Source: Planotetraspora mira
GTDB taxonomy: Bacteria > Actinomycetota > Actinomycetes > Streptosporangiales > Streptosporangiaceae
Direction: 5' to 3'
NCBI RefSeq assembly: GCF_016863275.1
Contig: NZ_BOOO01000005.1
Span: 1 to 64,000, forward strand
DNA: 64,000 bases
Shown here: in pieces, positions 56,597 through 64,000 of the stretch
Position numbering within the stretch: position 1 is the stretch's first letter
Layout: every line of letters starts with the position of its first letter
Program-made: the position numbers and the translations under genes
The notes under the pieces: generated by a model
What the model was told of the DNA's origin: nothing
The model's input: the letters and a program-made list of their open reading frames with translations, nothing else
Database searches by the model: none

Positions 56597-56641
56597 TTTC
56601 GATCCTCACGGAATCCTGAGCGACTTCCGTGAGGATCGAAA
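56597..56641. terminator. Strong inverted repeat (17-bp perfect arms)
   Basis: TTTCGATCCTCACGGAA (56597-56613) pairs perfectly with 56625-56641 around an 11-base loop. T-rich and A-rich ends make it a plausible bidirectional terminator for the YciI gene, 160 bp upstream; alternatively a large regulator-binding site. Confidence 0.6.
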
Positions 56642-56740
56642 CCCGACGCAGTGCAGGAGCCCGGGGCAGGATCTGTTCTCCGTCCGAGCCGGCCGGATTC
56701 ACCGTGCGCGCGCTGATCGACTTTCTGGCGCGGAACGCGC

Positions 56741-56771
56741 TTGAGTCTCCAGTAAGGGGAGGCGCGAGAGT
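56741..56771 (+). promoter_or_regulatory. MerR-type promoter, probably leaderless
   Basis: TTGAGT (56741-56746), 19-bp spacer carrying the dyad CTCC-AGTAAG-GGGAG, then GAGAGT (56766-56771), 7 bases before the ATG. A 19-bp spacer with an embedded dyad is the classical MerR arrangement, and the RNA would start at or next to the start codon. Confidence 0.55.
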
Positions 56772-56778
56772 GGGGGGC

Positions 56779-57720
56779 ATGGACGGCGACGCGCTCTACT
56801 CGATCGGTGATCTGGCCCGGCGGACCGGGCTGACGGTCAAGGCCATTCGGTTCTACTCCGACTGCGGAATCGTGCCGCCGACCGACCGCAGCCCGGGAGG
56901 CTACCGCCTCTACGACATCGACGCCGTCGCGCGCCTGGACCTCGTGCGGACGCTGCGCGACCTCGGAGTGGACCTTCCCACGATCCGGAAGGTCGTGGAC
57001 CGGGAGAGCTCGCTCCCCGACGTCGCCGCAGCGCACGCCGAGGCACTGGCGGTGCAGATCCGAACGCTGCGCCTGCGGCGTGCGGTGCTGACGGCGGTGG
57101 CCAGACGCGGATCAACCCCTGAGGAGATGGATCTCATGCACAAACTGGCCAAGCTCTCCGAGGACGAGCGTCGACGTCTGATCGGCGAGTTCCTCGACAC
57201 CGCCTTCGACGGCCTGGACCCCGACGCCGAATTCGTGGGGATCAGGCGCTCGATGACCCCCGAACTGCCCGACGATCCCGCGGCCGAGCAGGTCGAGGCA
57301 TGGGTGGAGTTGGCCGAACTGTCCCAGGACCCGGATTTTCGCGCCGGCATGCGGCGCACGGCTGAGCAGCACGCGACCGAGCGTGCCCAGGGCGACACCA
57401 CGACCCTGCGGCGCGACTCGGCCGCGATGGTCCGTGACCACGCCGGCCCGGCCCTGGCAGCGGGCATCGACCCGGCCTCGCCCCAGGCCGATCCGGTTGT
57501 CGCGGCGGTCACGGCCCAGTACGCGCGCGTCTTCGACTGCCCCGACGACATCGCGCTCCGGCGCCGGCTGCTGACCCGGCTGGAGCAGGCGAACGACCCT
57601 CGCAGGGAGCGATACCTCCAGCTGCTGGCAGTGATCAACGGCTGGCCGGCCCCGGAAAGCCTGGCGCCGGTGCTGGACTGGTTCATCCCGGCCCTGCGCG
57701 CCCGCATACCTGGACGTTGA
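56779..57720 (+). CDS. MerR family transcriptional regulator
   Basis: A 313-residue MerR protein. The N-terminal domain is YSIGDLARRTGLTVKAIRFYSD, then GIVPPTDRSPGGYRLYDIDAVARLDLV and a coiled helix to residue ~125. The long C-terminal domain (~185 residues, helical, with MHKLAKLSEDERRRLIGEFLD) is a ligand-sensing type of unknown specificity. ATG at 56779 fits the domain start; a frame open from 56629 runs through the promoter. It probably controls itself; no obvious target gene adjoins. Confidence 0.88.
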   Translation: MDGDALYSIGDLARRTGLTVKAIRFYSDCGIVPPTDRSPGGYRLYDIDAVARLDLVRTLRDLGVDLPTIRKVVDRESSLPDVAAAHAEALAVQIRTLRLRRAVLTAVARRGSTPEEMDLMHKLAKLSEDERRRLIGEFLDTAFDGLDPDAEFVGIRRSMTPELPDDPAAEQVEAWVELAELSQDPDFRAGMRRTAEQHATERAQGDTTTLRRDSAAMVRDHAGPALAAGIDPASPQADPVVAAVTAQYARVFDCPDDIALRRRLLTRLEQANDPRRERYLQLLAVINGWPAPESLAPVLDWFIPALRARIPGR

Positions 57721-57822
57721 CACGGCAGTGCAAACGCGGCGCCGCCAGGAGGTCGGCGCCGCCGCCTTCCGCCGAGGTCGGCTGCTCTCCCGTCACATCC
57801 GCCGGCCTGGCATACTTCGCGC

Positions 57823-58590
57823 GTGATCTTCACTCTCGGGCCCACTACCTCGGACGGAACCTCGACCAGGGTTGGCATTCCTCGGCCGCACGTGGGTCTA
57901 TGGCGCAGCCTCCGCACGGCTACCGCCCTCATGGTTGTAATGACCACTTTCGGCTGTTCTCAGGCCGCTCTGGGTAAGGGCGGACCAACCCGGGTGAACC
58001 AGTTGTCGTTCACGTTTCACCGGATCAATCCGTCCGGATACATGGATCAGACGCTCGAGATCGTCAACAGGGGGCCGTCGGCCGTCATACCGACACTGGA
58101 GATCACGGCGGTGGACCGCACCGGTGCGGCGCTGCCGGGAGTCACCGTGAGTACAGCCTTCGGAACCGACCGAGCGGAAATGGTTGCGCCGGCTCGAGAA
58201 GCGTCATACGACGTTCTCGCCTTCACTGGCAGTGACGCCGCGAGCGTGGCGGACGTCCGGGTGACCGTCCGTGGAATGGCCGATGTGGCATTTCCTGTTG
58301 CGCCCCAAGAGGTGGAGGCACAAACAGTCGATGAAGCGGAGCAGCCGACGACGAAGTTCGGACCGTTTGACGCAGTCATTCTCACCAATCCGAATCGCGG
58401 GAAGGTCTCCGTCGGGGTCGTCTGCATCTTCTGGGAGCAGCCCACTGACGGGCAGCCACAACAAGCGCGAGCGGTCATCCCCGTCGGCGTCACAGCGGTC
58501 GCGGGAGACGGCTCCGCTACCATCCACGCTTCCGGGGAAACGAGAAGCGGCTGCGACAGCCTCAAGGTCTACTTCTCCTCGCCGATCTAG
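57823..58590 (+). CDS. Predicted lipoprotein of unknown function
   Basis: A 255-residue protein. A cytoplasmic-type lead of ~30 residues precedes a hydrophobic signal (TALMVVMTTFGC) with a lipobox-like FGC. The mature part is beta-rich: VNQLSFTFHRINPSGYMDQTLEIVN, IPTLEITAVDRTGAALPGV and VGVVCIFWEQPTDG, ending in a Cys-containing strand; it resembles Ig-like secreted domains. GTG start at 57823; a CATACT box ~6 bases before may be a leaderless -10. Codon use is less GC-biased than the neighbours (for example many GTT, TCA), a hint of acquisition. Confidence 0.65.
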   Translation: MIFTLGPTTSDGTSTRVGIPRPHVGLWRSLRTATALMVVMTTFGCSQAALGKGGPTRVNQLSFTFHRINPSGYMDQTLEIVNRGPSAVIPTLEITAVDRTGAALPGVTVSTAFGTDRAEMVAPAREASYDVLAFTGSDAASVADVRVTVRGMADVAFPVAPQEVEAQTVDEAEQPTTKFGPFDAVILTNPNRGKVSVGVVCIFWEQPTDGQPQQARAVIPVGVTAVAGDGSATIHASGETRSGCDSLKVYFSSPI

Positions 58591-58654
58591 AAGACCGTCC
58601 AGGGAACGTTGCTCCTGCCGGACGTGTGACCGCACGCGAAGCCGTCCACCTGCG

Positions 58655-59008
58655 TCATTTCCGGGTGGCGTCGATGAGCTTCATGGCGCCCTGGTGGAGC
58701 AGGTCGGCCGCGACGCGGGAGCCGAGCGTCGCAGGGTCGGACGGGTCGCCCCATGCGTGGGAGCGGACGAACGCGCTGCCGTCCCGTTTGAACACCATCC
58801 CGAACAGGCTCATCCGCCCGTCCGGGGTGGTGTCGGCGTAGCCCGCGATCGGGCTGTTGCAGTGGCCGCGCAACATGTGGAGCATGGTCCGCTCGGCCAG
58901 GATGTGCGCGGCCGTGGCCGGGTGGTTGAGCTCGTCGAGCATGCGCATGACGGGGCTGTCCGCCGTCCGGGCCTGGGTGCCGATGGCTCCGGCCCCGACC
59001 GGGAGCAC
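58655..59008 (-). pseudogene. C-terminal fragment of hydroxymethylbilane synthase
   Basis: The 117 codons match only the last third of HemC (porphobilinogen deaminase, ~310 residues): LPVGAGAIGTQARTADS corresponds to the VGQGA segment, and ELNHPATAAHILAER plus LRGHCNSPIAGYA carries the Cys (C50 of the fragment) that holds the dipyrromethane cofactor. AADLLHQGAMKLI ends the domain. The N-terminal two domains with the catalytic Asp are missing, and the fragment begins 22 bp after the acyl-CoA dehydrogenase stop. It cannot make a working HemC alone; either a truncated relic or a small protein reusing the cofactor domain. An intact hemC is expected elsewhere. Confidence 0.8.
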
Positions 59009-59030
59009 AACCCATTGACCTGCGGGACCG

Positions 59031-60257
59031 CTACCGGACGGGCAGGCCGGTGACGGCGCGGCCGATGATGAGGCGCTGGATCTCCGAAGTGCCTTCGAAG
59101 ATCGTGAAGATCTTGCTGTCCCGGTGGAAGCGTTCCACCGGGTGCTCGCGGGTGTAGCCGGCACCGCCCAGGATCTGGATGGCCTGCTCGCTCACCCACA
59201 CCGCCGTCTCGCTCGCCACGAGCTTGCTCATGGAACCCTCGGCGTGGTCGAGCGGACGACCGTGCCTGGCCATCCACGCCGCCCGCCAGGTCATCAGCCG
59301 CGCCGCGTCGATCCGGGTGGCCATGTCAGCGAGCAGGAACGCGACCGCCTGGTTCTCGCCGATCTTCCGGCCGAACTGCTCGCGTTCCCCGGCGTAGTCC
59401 CGGGCGTACTCGAACGACGCCCGGGCCAGGCCGACGGCCATGGCGGCGACCAGCGGCCTGGTCGACTCGAACGTGCGCATGGCGGCCTGCTCGCCGCTCT
59501 TGGCCCCGCTGCGCACCCGGGCCAGCCGCGCGTCCAGCTTGTCCTTGCCGCCGAGCAGGCACGAGCCGGGGATCCGGACGTGGTCGAGGACGACCTCGGC
59601 GGTGTGGGAGGCGCGGATGCCGTGCTTCTTGAACTTCTGTCCCTGGGACAGGCCCGGCGTGCCCGGCGGGATCACGAAGGAGGCCTGGCCACGGGTGCCG
59701 AGCGAGGGGTCTACCGAGGCGACGACCACGTGCACGTTGGCGATGCCGCCGTTGGTCACCCAGGTCTTGACGCCGTTCAGCTCCCATTCGTCCGACGCTT
59801 CGTCGTAGACGGCGCGCGTCCGGATCGAGCCGACGTCGCTGCCCGCGTCGGGCTCGGAGGCGCAGAAGGCGCCCAGCTTGATGTCGTCGACGGAGCCGAA
59901 CATCTGGGGCAGCCACTCCCCCATCTGCTCGGGCGTGCCGTTCGAGGCGAGGGACGCCGCGGCGAGGCCGGTGCCGACGATCGACAGGCCGATGCCCGCG
60001 TCGCCCCAGAACAGCTCCTCGAAGGTCGCCGGCAGGCCGAGTCCGGACTCCTCGAACCACTGCGTGGCGAAGAAGTCGAGCGAGTAGAGACCGATCTTGG
60101 CCGCCTCCTGCAGGACCGGCCAGGGAGTCTCCTCCCGCTCGTCCCATTCCGCTCCGGCCGGACGGATGACGTCACGAGCGAACTCGCGCGCCCAGTCACG
60201 CACCTCGCGAACGTCGTCACTCAGCTCGGGGTTGAAGCCCGTCGTGTTGTCGGTCAT
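59031..60257 (-). CDS. Acyl-CoA dehydrogenase
   Basis: A 408-residue FAD enzyme oxidising an acyl-CoA to the enoyl-CoA. Segments: AGIGLSIVGTGLAAASLASNGTPEQM, AFCASEPDAGSDVGSIRTRA (substrate/FAD loop), VKTWVTNGGIA, KIGENQAVAFLLADMATRIDAARLM and ILGGAGYTREHPVERFHRDSKI with FEGTSEIQRLIIGR. The start at 60257 has AGGA upstream. A TAC-CGACCAG-TAA-like site lies 52-65 bp upstream, resembling TetR-type lipid-catabolism operators. Chain-length specificity cannot be read. Confidence 0.93.
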   Translation of the reverse strand: MTDNTTGFNPELSDDVREVRDWAREFARDVIRPAGAEWDEREETPWPVLQEAAKIGLYSLDFFATQWFEESGLGLPATFEELFWGDAGIGLSIVGTGLAAASLASNGTPEQMGEWLPQMFGSVDDIKLGAFCASEPDAGSDVGSIRTRAVYDEASDEWELNGVKTWVTNGGIANVHVVVASVDPSLGTRGQASFVIPPGTPGLSQGQKFKKHGIRASHTAEVVLDHVRIPGSCLLGGKDKLDARLARVRSGAKSGEQAAMRTFESTRPLVAAMAVGLARASFEYARDYAGEREQFGRKIGENQAVAFLLADMATRIDAARLMTWRAAWMARHGRPLDHAEGSMSKLVASETAVWVSEQAIQILGGAGYTREHPVERFHRDSKIFTIFEGTSEIQRLIIGRAVTGLPVR

Positions 60258-60308
60258 CGAGTCCTGTCCATGGGGAAAGCCGAAAGGGGGGATCAATGGA
60301 GAGGAATG

Positions 60309-60322
60309 CTACCGACCAGTAA
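60309..60322. promoter_or_regulatory. TetR-type operator candidate of the acyl-CoA dehydrogenase gene
   Basis: CTACCGACCAGTAA, an imperfect palindrome with TTAC/GTAg ends when read on the minus strand (TTACTGGTCGGTAG), 52-65 bp before the start codon. Similar sites often precede beta-oxidation genes of actinomycetes under TetR repressors; none is encoded here. Confidence 0.4.
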
Positions 60323-60353
60323 CAGTCACCGATAATTCACCCCCGGGTTAGAA

Positions 60354-61307
60354 CTACAACCCCCGGCCGGCGTACTGCGGGACGGTCACCATGGGTGGCC
60401 GCTCGGCGACCGTGACGTCCCTGACCAGCGGATCATGACCGTACAGTCCCCGACGGAACTGGGTCACCTGGGCCGACGGGACATGCAGAGACACGATCTT
60501 GCCCTGCCGTTCGAGGCGGGACCAGGCCGTGTGCATGATCTGCCCGGCCATCCCGCCGAGCGCCTCGGTCGACTGGTGGGAGTGCACTCTCCTGCCCAGG
60601 TCCACCTGGGCCAGGGCGTCGAGCCCCGCGAACTCGAGCAGGTCGATCAGCAGGGCCATCTCGACGCCGTACCCGCTCACGAAGGGGACCCGCTCCAGGG
60701 CGCTGCGCCGTCCGGCGTACTCCCCCGAGAGCGGTTGGACGAAGCCGGCGAGCAGCGGCCAGTGCAGGTTGAGCAGCGGCCGCGCGACGAGTTCGGTGAC
60801 CCGTCCGCCCGCGCCCTGCACCCCCGACAGCGGCCTGTCGTAGCAGCCCTTCACGTACGCGACCGAGGGGTCCAGCAGGAGCGGCCCGAGGAGCCCGGTC
60901 ACGAACGAGGTGCGGAACTCCCGCAGGTCGGCGTCGACGAAGACGATGAGGTCCCCCGTCGTCACCGCGAGCGACTTCCACAACGCCTCGCCCTTGCCGT
61001 CGAGCGGTTCCAGTTCGCACAGGATCTCGTCCTGCGCGAAGACCTTCGCCCCGGCCTGTACGGCCTGCGCCGCGGTGTCGTCGGTCGACCGGGAGTCGAT
61101 GACGATGAGTTCGTCGACGAGCGGCACCGACTCGACGAGGTCGCGCCGGATCGCGCCGACGATCTCCCCCACGGTCTCGGCCTCGTCGCGCGCCGGGAGG
61201 ACCACACTGATCCGCGTGGTCCCCTTGGCAGCCATCAGGGTGCCGATCGGCCAGTCGGCGGAGGATGTGGTGCGGCTGCGCAGCCAGGCTTCGACCTCAG
61301 GCAGCAC
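60354..61307 (-). CDS. gpgS: Glucosyl-3-phosphoglycerate synthase
   Basis: A 317-residue GT81-type glycosyltransferase that joins glucose from NDP-glucose to 3-phosphoglycerate, the first step toward glucosylglycerate or methylglucose lipopolysaccharide. The nucleotide-sugar fold begins ISVVLPARDEAETVGEIVGAIR; the metal site is VDADLREF (DxD); QPLSGEYAGRRSALERVPF, GYGVEMALLIDL and GRRVHSHQSTEALG are characteristic of GpgS. The GTG at 61307 with GAGGA six to seven bases upstream is preferred to the ATG at 61322. Transcribed toward the acyl-CoA dehydrogenase, 96 bp apart. Confidence 0.92.
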   Translation of the reverse strand: MLPEVEAWLRSRTTSSADWPIGTLMAAKGTTRISVVLPARDEAETVGEIVGAIRRDLVESVPLVDELIVIDSRSTDDTAAQAVQAGAKVFAQDEILCELEPLDGKGEALWKSLAVTTGDLIVFVDADLREFRTSFVTGLLGPLLLDPSVAYVKGCYDRPLSGVQGAGGRVTELVARPLLNLHWPLLAGFVQPLSGEYAGRRSALERVPFVSGYGVEMALLIDLLEFAGLDALAQVDLGRRVHSHQSTEALGGMAGQIMHTAWSRLERQGKIVSLHVPSAQVTQFRRGLYGHDPLVRDVTVAERPPMVTVPQYAGRGL

Positions 61308-61401
61308 GCATGATCCTCTCATCGACCTCTGAGTCCACGGCCATCACCCTACGGTGCGCCGGACGGCCCCTGGAGCCCCGGGGGACCTGACGAGGGTGCG
61401 G

Positions 61402-62871
61402 TCAGGAGGCCGCATGGCGGTCGAGGAAGGCGTAGACGTCCGCCTCGTCGACGCCGGGGAACGAACCCGGCGGCAGCGCGGCCAGGATGTGCGAGTTGGC
61501 CAGGACCGAGGGCCAGGCGTACCCCTCCCACCGCTGCGCCAGGTCGGCGGGCGGCCGCCGGCAACACTCCCCGTTCGGGCAGTTCGACTTGGTCCTGCTG
61601 GTGGTCTCCCTGCCGCGGAACCAGCGCGACTCCCGGTACGGCACGCCGAGCGTGATCGCGAAGTCCTTCTCCTGCGACGGGTCGACGTGGGCCACGCAGA
61701 AGTAGGTCCCCGTCGGGGTGTCCGAGTACTGGTAGTACAGCGAGAACCGGTCGGGCGACTGGAACACCTGACGGCCGGACCACCGCAGGCAGAGCCGCTG
61801 GCCCTCGATGGCCCCCTGCTCGTCGGCGGGGAAGACGATCCCGTCGTTCTCGTAGGCCTTGTAGATGATCCCGCCCGCGTCGTTGCGCACGAAGTGGCAC
61901 ACGAGGTCGAGGTGGCGGGTGGCGAGGTTGGTGAACCGGTGGGCCGCCATCTCGTAGGAGACCCCGAAGACGTCTCTGAGGTCCTCCACGGACAGTGCCT
62001 TGTCCTGCTTCGCCTCCTGCAGGAACGGCACGGCCGCCGTCTCCGGGACCAGGACGGCCGCCGCGAAGTAGTTCGCCTCGACCCGCTGGCGCAGGAAGTC
62101 GGCGAAGTCGCGGGGCTTGTGGTGCTGGAGCGCGAAGTGGCCGAGGGTCTGCAGCAGGATCGTGCGGGGGGTGTGCATCCCCAGTTGCTCGCGTTTGAGG
62201 TAGATCCGCCGGTTCCTGAGATCGGTCACCGACCGGGCGGATCGGGGCAGGTCCTGGGCCTGGTGGACGGTGAACCCGAAGTGCGAGACCAGCGCCTGGA
62301 CGGTGCTCTCCGACAGCGGGCCCATCCGGTAGCCCACCGCCGCGAGGGCCTCGGCGGCCGCCTGCTCGATGTCCTCGAAGTAGTTGCCGAGCTCCCGCTG
62401 CTCGCGCCGCAGGTCGGCGTTCGCCGCGCGGGCCTCCTCCGGAGTGGCCGTGCCCTTGGCCTCGCGCGCCTTCAGCTCGTCGAACAGGCCGAGGATGTGC
62501 TCGAGCACGTCGTTCGGCACCCGCGCGGAGACCTTGAGCCGGCTCAGCCCGAGGCTCGTGTACAGCGGATCGCGCTGAGCCTCTTCCAGGGCGATCTCCA
62601 GCTGCGCCCGCCGGTTGGGCGCCTGCCTGCGGAGCAGTTCCTCGATGGGGACGCTCAACGCGGCGGCCAGGGCCTTCAGCAGCGACAGCTTCGGCTCGCG
62701 TTTGCCGTTCTCCAGGAGGGAGAGCTGGCTGGGCGCGCGTCCCACCCGCTCACCGAGCTCGGAGAGGGTGAGCCCACGTTGCCTCCGCAGGTGCTTGAGG
62801 CGTTGGCCGAAGGCCAGGAGGTCCAGCTCCTGTGTCAAAGACAGTGGTTCTTCACCCAGCAAGGACGGCAT
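61402..62871 (-). CDS. ramB: RamB-type regulator of acetate/glyoxylate metabolism
   Basis: A 489-residue XRE-type regulator. HTH at ~20-75: [41 protein letters not shown]. The large middle and C-terminal ScfR/RamB domain includes [32 protein letters not shown] (an ImmA-like helix) and the cysteine group NCPNGECC, perhaps a ligand or metal site. RamB regulates acetate genes, including isocitrate lyase, in Corynebacterium and Mycobacterium. Here it is divergent from aceA across 243 bp, strong support for the assignment. Confidence 0.92.
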   Translation of the reverse strand: MPSLLGEEPLSLTQELDLLAFGQRLKHLRRQRGLTLSELGERVGRAPSQLSLLENGKREPKLSLLKALAAALSVPIEELLRRQAPNRRAQLEIALEEAQRDPLYTSLGLSRLKVSARVPNDVLEHILGLFDELKAREAKGTATPEEARAANADLRREQRELGNYFEDIEQAAAEALAAVGYRMGPLSESTVQALVSHFGFTVHQAQDLPRSARSVTDLRNRRIYLKREQLGMHTPRTILLQTLGHFALQHHKPRDFADFLRQRVEANYFAAAVLVPETAAVPFLQEAKQDKALSVEDLRDVFGVSYEMAAHRFTNLATRHLDLVCHFVRNDAGGIIYKAYENDGIVFPADEQGAIEGQRLCLRWSGRQVFQSPDRFSLYYQYSDTPTGTYFCVAHVDPSQEKDFAITLGVPYRESRWFRGRETTSRTKSNCPNGECCRRPPADLAQRWEGYAWPSVLANSHILAALPPGSFPGVDEADVYAFLDRHAAS

Positions 62872-62975
62872 GGCTCGATCCTAGGCGGAATTTCCACCCT
62901 TCTTCCAGCCTCCCGTGCACCGGCTCGCAGGGATTGGTCTAGTCCATGCGGAAACATCGACGATTCTTCTCTCCA

Positions 62976-62998
62976 GAATACTGGCAAGTATTCGAATA
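62976..62998. promoter_or_regulatory. RamB operator candidate between ramB and aceA
   Basis: GAATACT-GGCA-AGTATTC (62976-62993) overlaps a second palindrome TATTCGAATA (62989-62998), followed by GGAATATC. The AT-rich cluster lies in the shared ramB-aceA promoter; on the minus strand it contains ACTTGCCAGT, similar in style to the ACTTTGCAAA core reported for RamB. Confidence 0.5.
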
Positions 62999-63114
62999 TT
63001 TGGAATATCTTCCATTTTTGCGCTCAGATTCGCCTTGTTGATCTCTGCCACCGGGAACAAACTCGGAACAAGCACCCAGGTGACGGCAGAGCACGCAACG
63101 AGGGAGTGACGGAC

Positions 63115-64000
63115 ATGTCAGACCGAATCGCCGCTGAGGCCGAGCAACTACGCCACGAATGGGAGACCGACCCCCGCTGGAAGGACATCGAGCGGACCTA
63201 CACGGCAGAGGACGTGGTCCGGCTCCGCGGCTCGGTGCAGGAGGAGCACACGCTGGCCCGGCTCGGCGCCGACCGGCTCTGGAAGCTGCTCACCTCGCAG
63301 GACTACGTCCACGCTCTCGGCGCGCTGACCGGCAACCAGGCGGTCCAGCAGGTGAAGGCGGGCCTCAAGGCGATCTACCTGTCCGGCTGGCAGGTCGCCG
63401 CCGACGCCAACCTGGGCGGGCAGACCTACCCCGACCAGAGCCTCTACCCCGCCAACTCGGTTCCCGCCGTGGTCCGCCGCATCAACAACGCGCTGCTGCG
63501 CGCCGACCAGATCACCTGGTCGGAGGGCGACGACAAGGCCCCGCACTGGCTGGCGCCCATCGTGGCCGACGCGGAGGCCGGCTTCGGCGGCGTGCTCAAC
63601 GCGTTCGAGCTGATGAAGGGCATGATCGCCGCAGGTGCGGCGGGCGTGCACTGGGAGGACCAGCTCGCCTCGGAGAAGAAGTGCGGCCACCTCGGCGGCA
63701 AGGTGCTGATCCCGACCGGGCAGCACATCAAGACCCTCAACGCGGCCCGCCTGGCGGCCGACGTCTGCGGAGTCTCCACACTGGTCATCGCGCGGACCGA
63801 CGCTCAGGCCGCGACGCTGCTGACCAGCGACGTCGACCCCCGCGACCGCGCCTTCGCGACCGGCGACCGCACGGCCGAGGGCTTCTACCGCGTCCGCAAC
63901 GGCGTCGACGCGTGCATCGCCCGGGGCCTGGCCTACGCGCCCCACTCGGACCTGCTGTGGATGGAGACCTCCACTCCGGACCTCGACGTGGCGCGCGAGT
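63115..64000 (+). CDS. aceA: Isocitrate lyase (partial at right edge)
   Basis: The first 295 codons of isocitrate lyase, which splits isocitrate to succinate and glyoxylate for growth on acetate or fatty acids. Family landmarks are all present: [46 protein letters not shown], the catalytic loop KKCGHLGGK (C190) and [20 protein letters not shown]. The start codon ATG at 63115 follows GAGGGAG. It continues beyond the window. Product fits the neighbouring ramB and, more distantly, the acyl-CoA dehydrogenase and pca genes, which deliver acetyl-CoA. Confidence 0.97.
   Translation, partial: MSDRIAAEAEQLRHEWETDPRWKDIERTYTAEDVVRLRGSVQEEHTLARLGADRLWKLLTSQDYVHALGALTGNQAVQQVKAGLKAIYLSGWQVAADANLGGQTYPDQSLYPANSVPAVVRRINNALLRADQITWSEGDDKAPHWLAPIVADAEAGFGGVLNAFELMKGMIAAGAAGVHWEDQLASEKKCGHLGGKVLIPTGQHIKTLNAARLAADVCGVSTLVIARTDAQAATLLTSDVDPRDRAFATGDRTAEGFYRVRNGVDACIARGLAYAPHSDLLWMETSTPDLDVARE

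Larger units (their letters stand above)
56437..56778. other. 342-bp intergenic region with repeat, hairpin and MerR promoter
   Basis: No gene is supported. It contains a 17-bp near-repeat pair (56504-56537), a very strong 17-bp-arm hairpin (56597-56641) and the merR promoter region (56741-56771). Confidence 0.7.

Noticed and set aside
62915-63109. 64-codon frame ending 5 bp before aceA (possible leader peptide)
   Set aside because: Runs through the AT-rich operator region and has no ribosome-binding site; composition reflects the operator rather than codon use.

Overview
The window is typical high-GC actinomycete chromosome: strong G/C bias at third codon positions, many ATGA/GTGA start-stop overlaps, GTG and TTG starts, Tat and lipoprotein signals, GC-rich hairpins as terminators, and several apparently leaderless promoters. 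Gene content (RamB with isocitrate lyase, GpgS, an IclR-pobA-pca locus, a Pls/PosA peptide synthetase, a DUF4331/NicO cluster, long ABC sugar operons) fits Streptosporangiales or a related family; the genus cannot be read from the sequence. No rRNA, tRNA, CRISPR array, integrase or complete insertion sequence was seen.

Layout. 1-3.4 kb: the 5' end of an ABC ATPase gene, a DUF4291 protein, an MBL hydrolase and a TPR protein. 3.4-10.4 kb: an aromatic catabolism locus, with an IclR regulator divergent from pobA-pcaI-pcaJ-pcaF-pcaH-pcaG-pcaD-pcaC. It takes 4-hydroxybenzoate through protocatechuate to succinyl-CoA and acetyl-CoA, but no pcaB is present. 10.4-11.7 kb: a GNAT-like/DUF2716 protein. 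11.8-16.2 kb: DUF4331 - TPR - NicO-type metal transporter with a long His-Gly loop. 16.4-35.3 kb: two consecutive minus-strand sugar-use operons. The upstream one is ROK regulator, then binding protein, two permeases, GH38 alpha-mannosidase and GH2 beta-galactosidase. The downstream one is binding protein, two permeases, ATPase, PHP hydrolase and a second GH38. Only the downstream operon carries an ATPase gene.

35.5-40.7 kb: small redox and regulatory genes (NmrA-like reductase and monooxygenase divergent from MarR; BBE-type flavoenzyme, TetR, SGNH esterase). 40.9-45.2 kb: Tat-exported phospholipase C and an EEP-family nuclease/phosphatase, with a 28-bp palindrome between them and a divergent small gene. 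45.2-50.4 kb: a Pls/PosA single-module peptide synthetase, translationally coupled to an M1 metallopeptidase. Its adenylation pocket, aligned by hand, reads like a lysine code. 50.8-53.8 kb: NAD epimerase, RibD-like reductase, GTP cyclohydrolase II and a MarR regulator; three copies of one 14-bp palindrome tie the MarR gene to ribA. 53.9-58.6 kb: small regulators and accessory proteins, including one frameshifted gene. 58.6-64 kb: a C-terminal fragment of hydroxymethylbilane synthase, acyl-CoA dehydrogenase, GpgS, RamB and, divergently, the start of aceA.

Most likely to repay follow-up are the PosA/M1 pair (possible homopoly-lysine-like product and its peptidase), the MarR-rib regulon, the missing pcaB, and the paired alpha-mannosidase operons.
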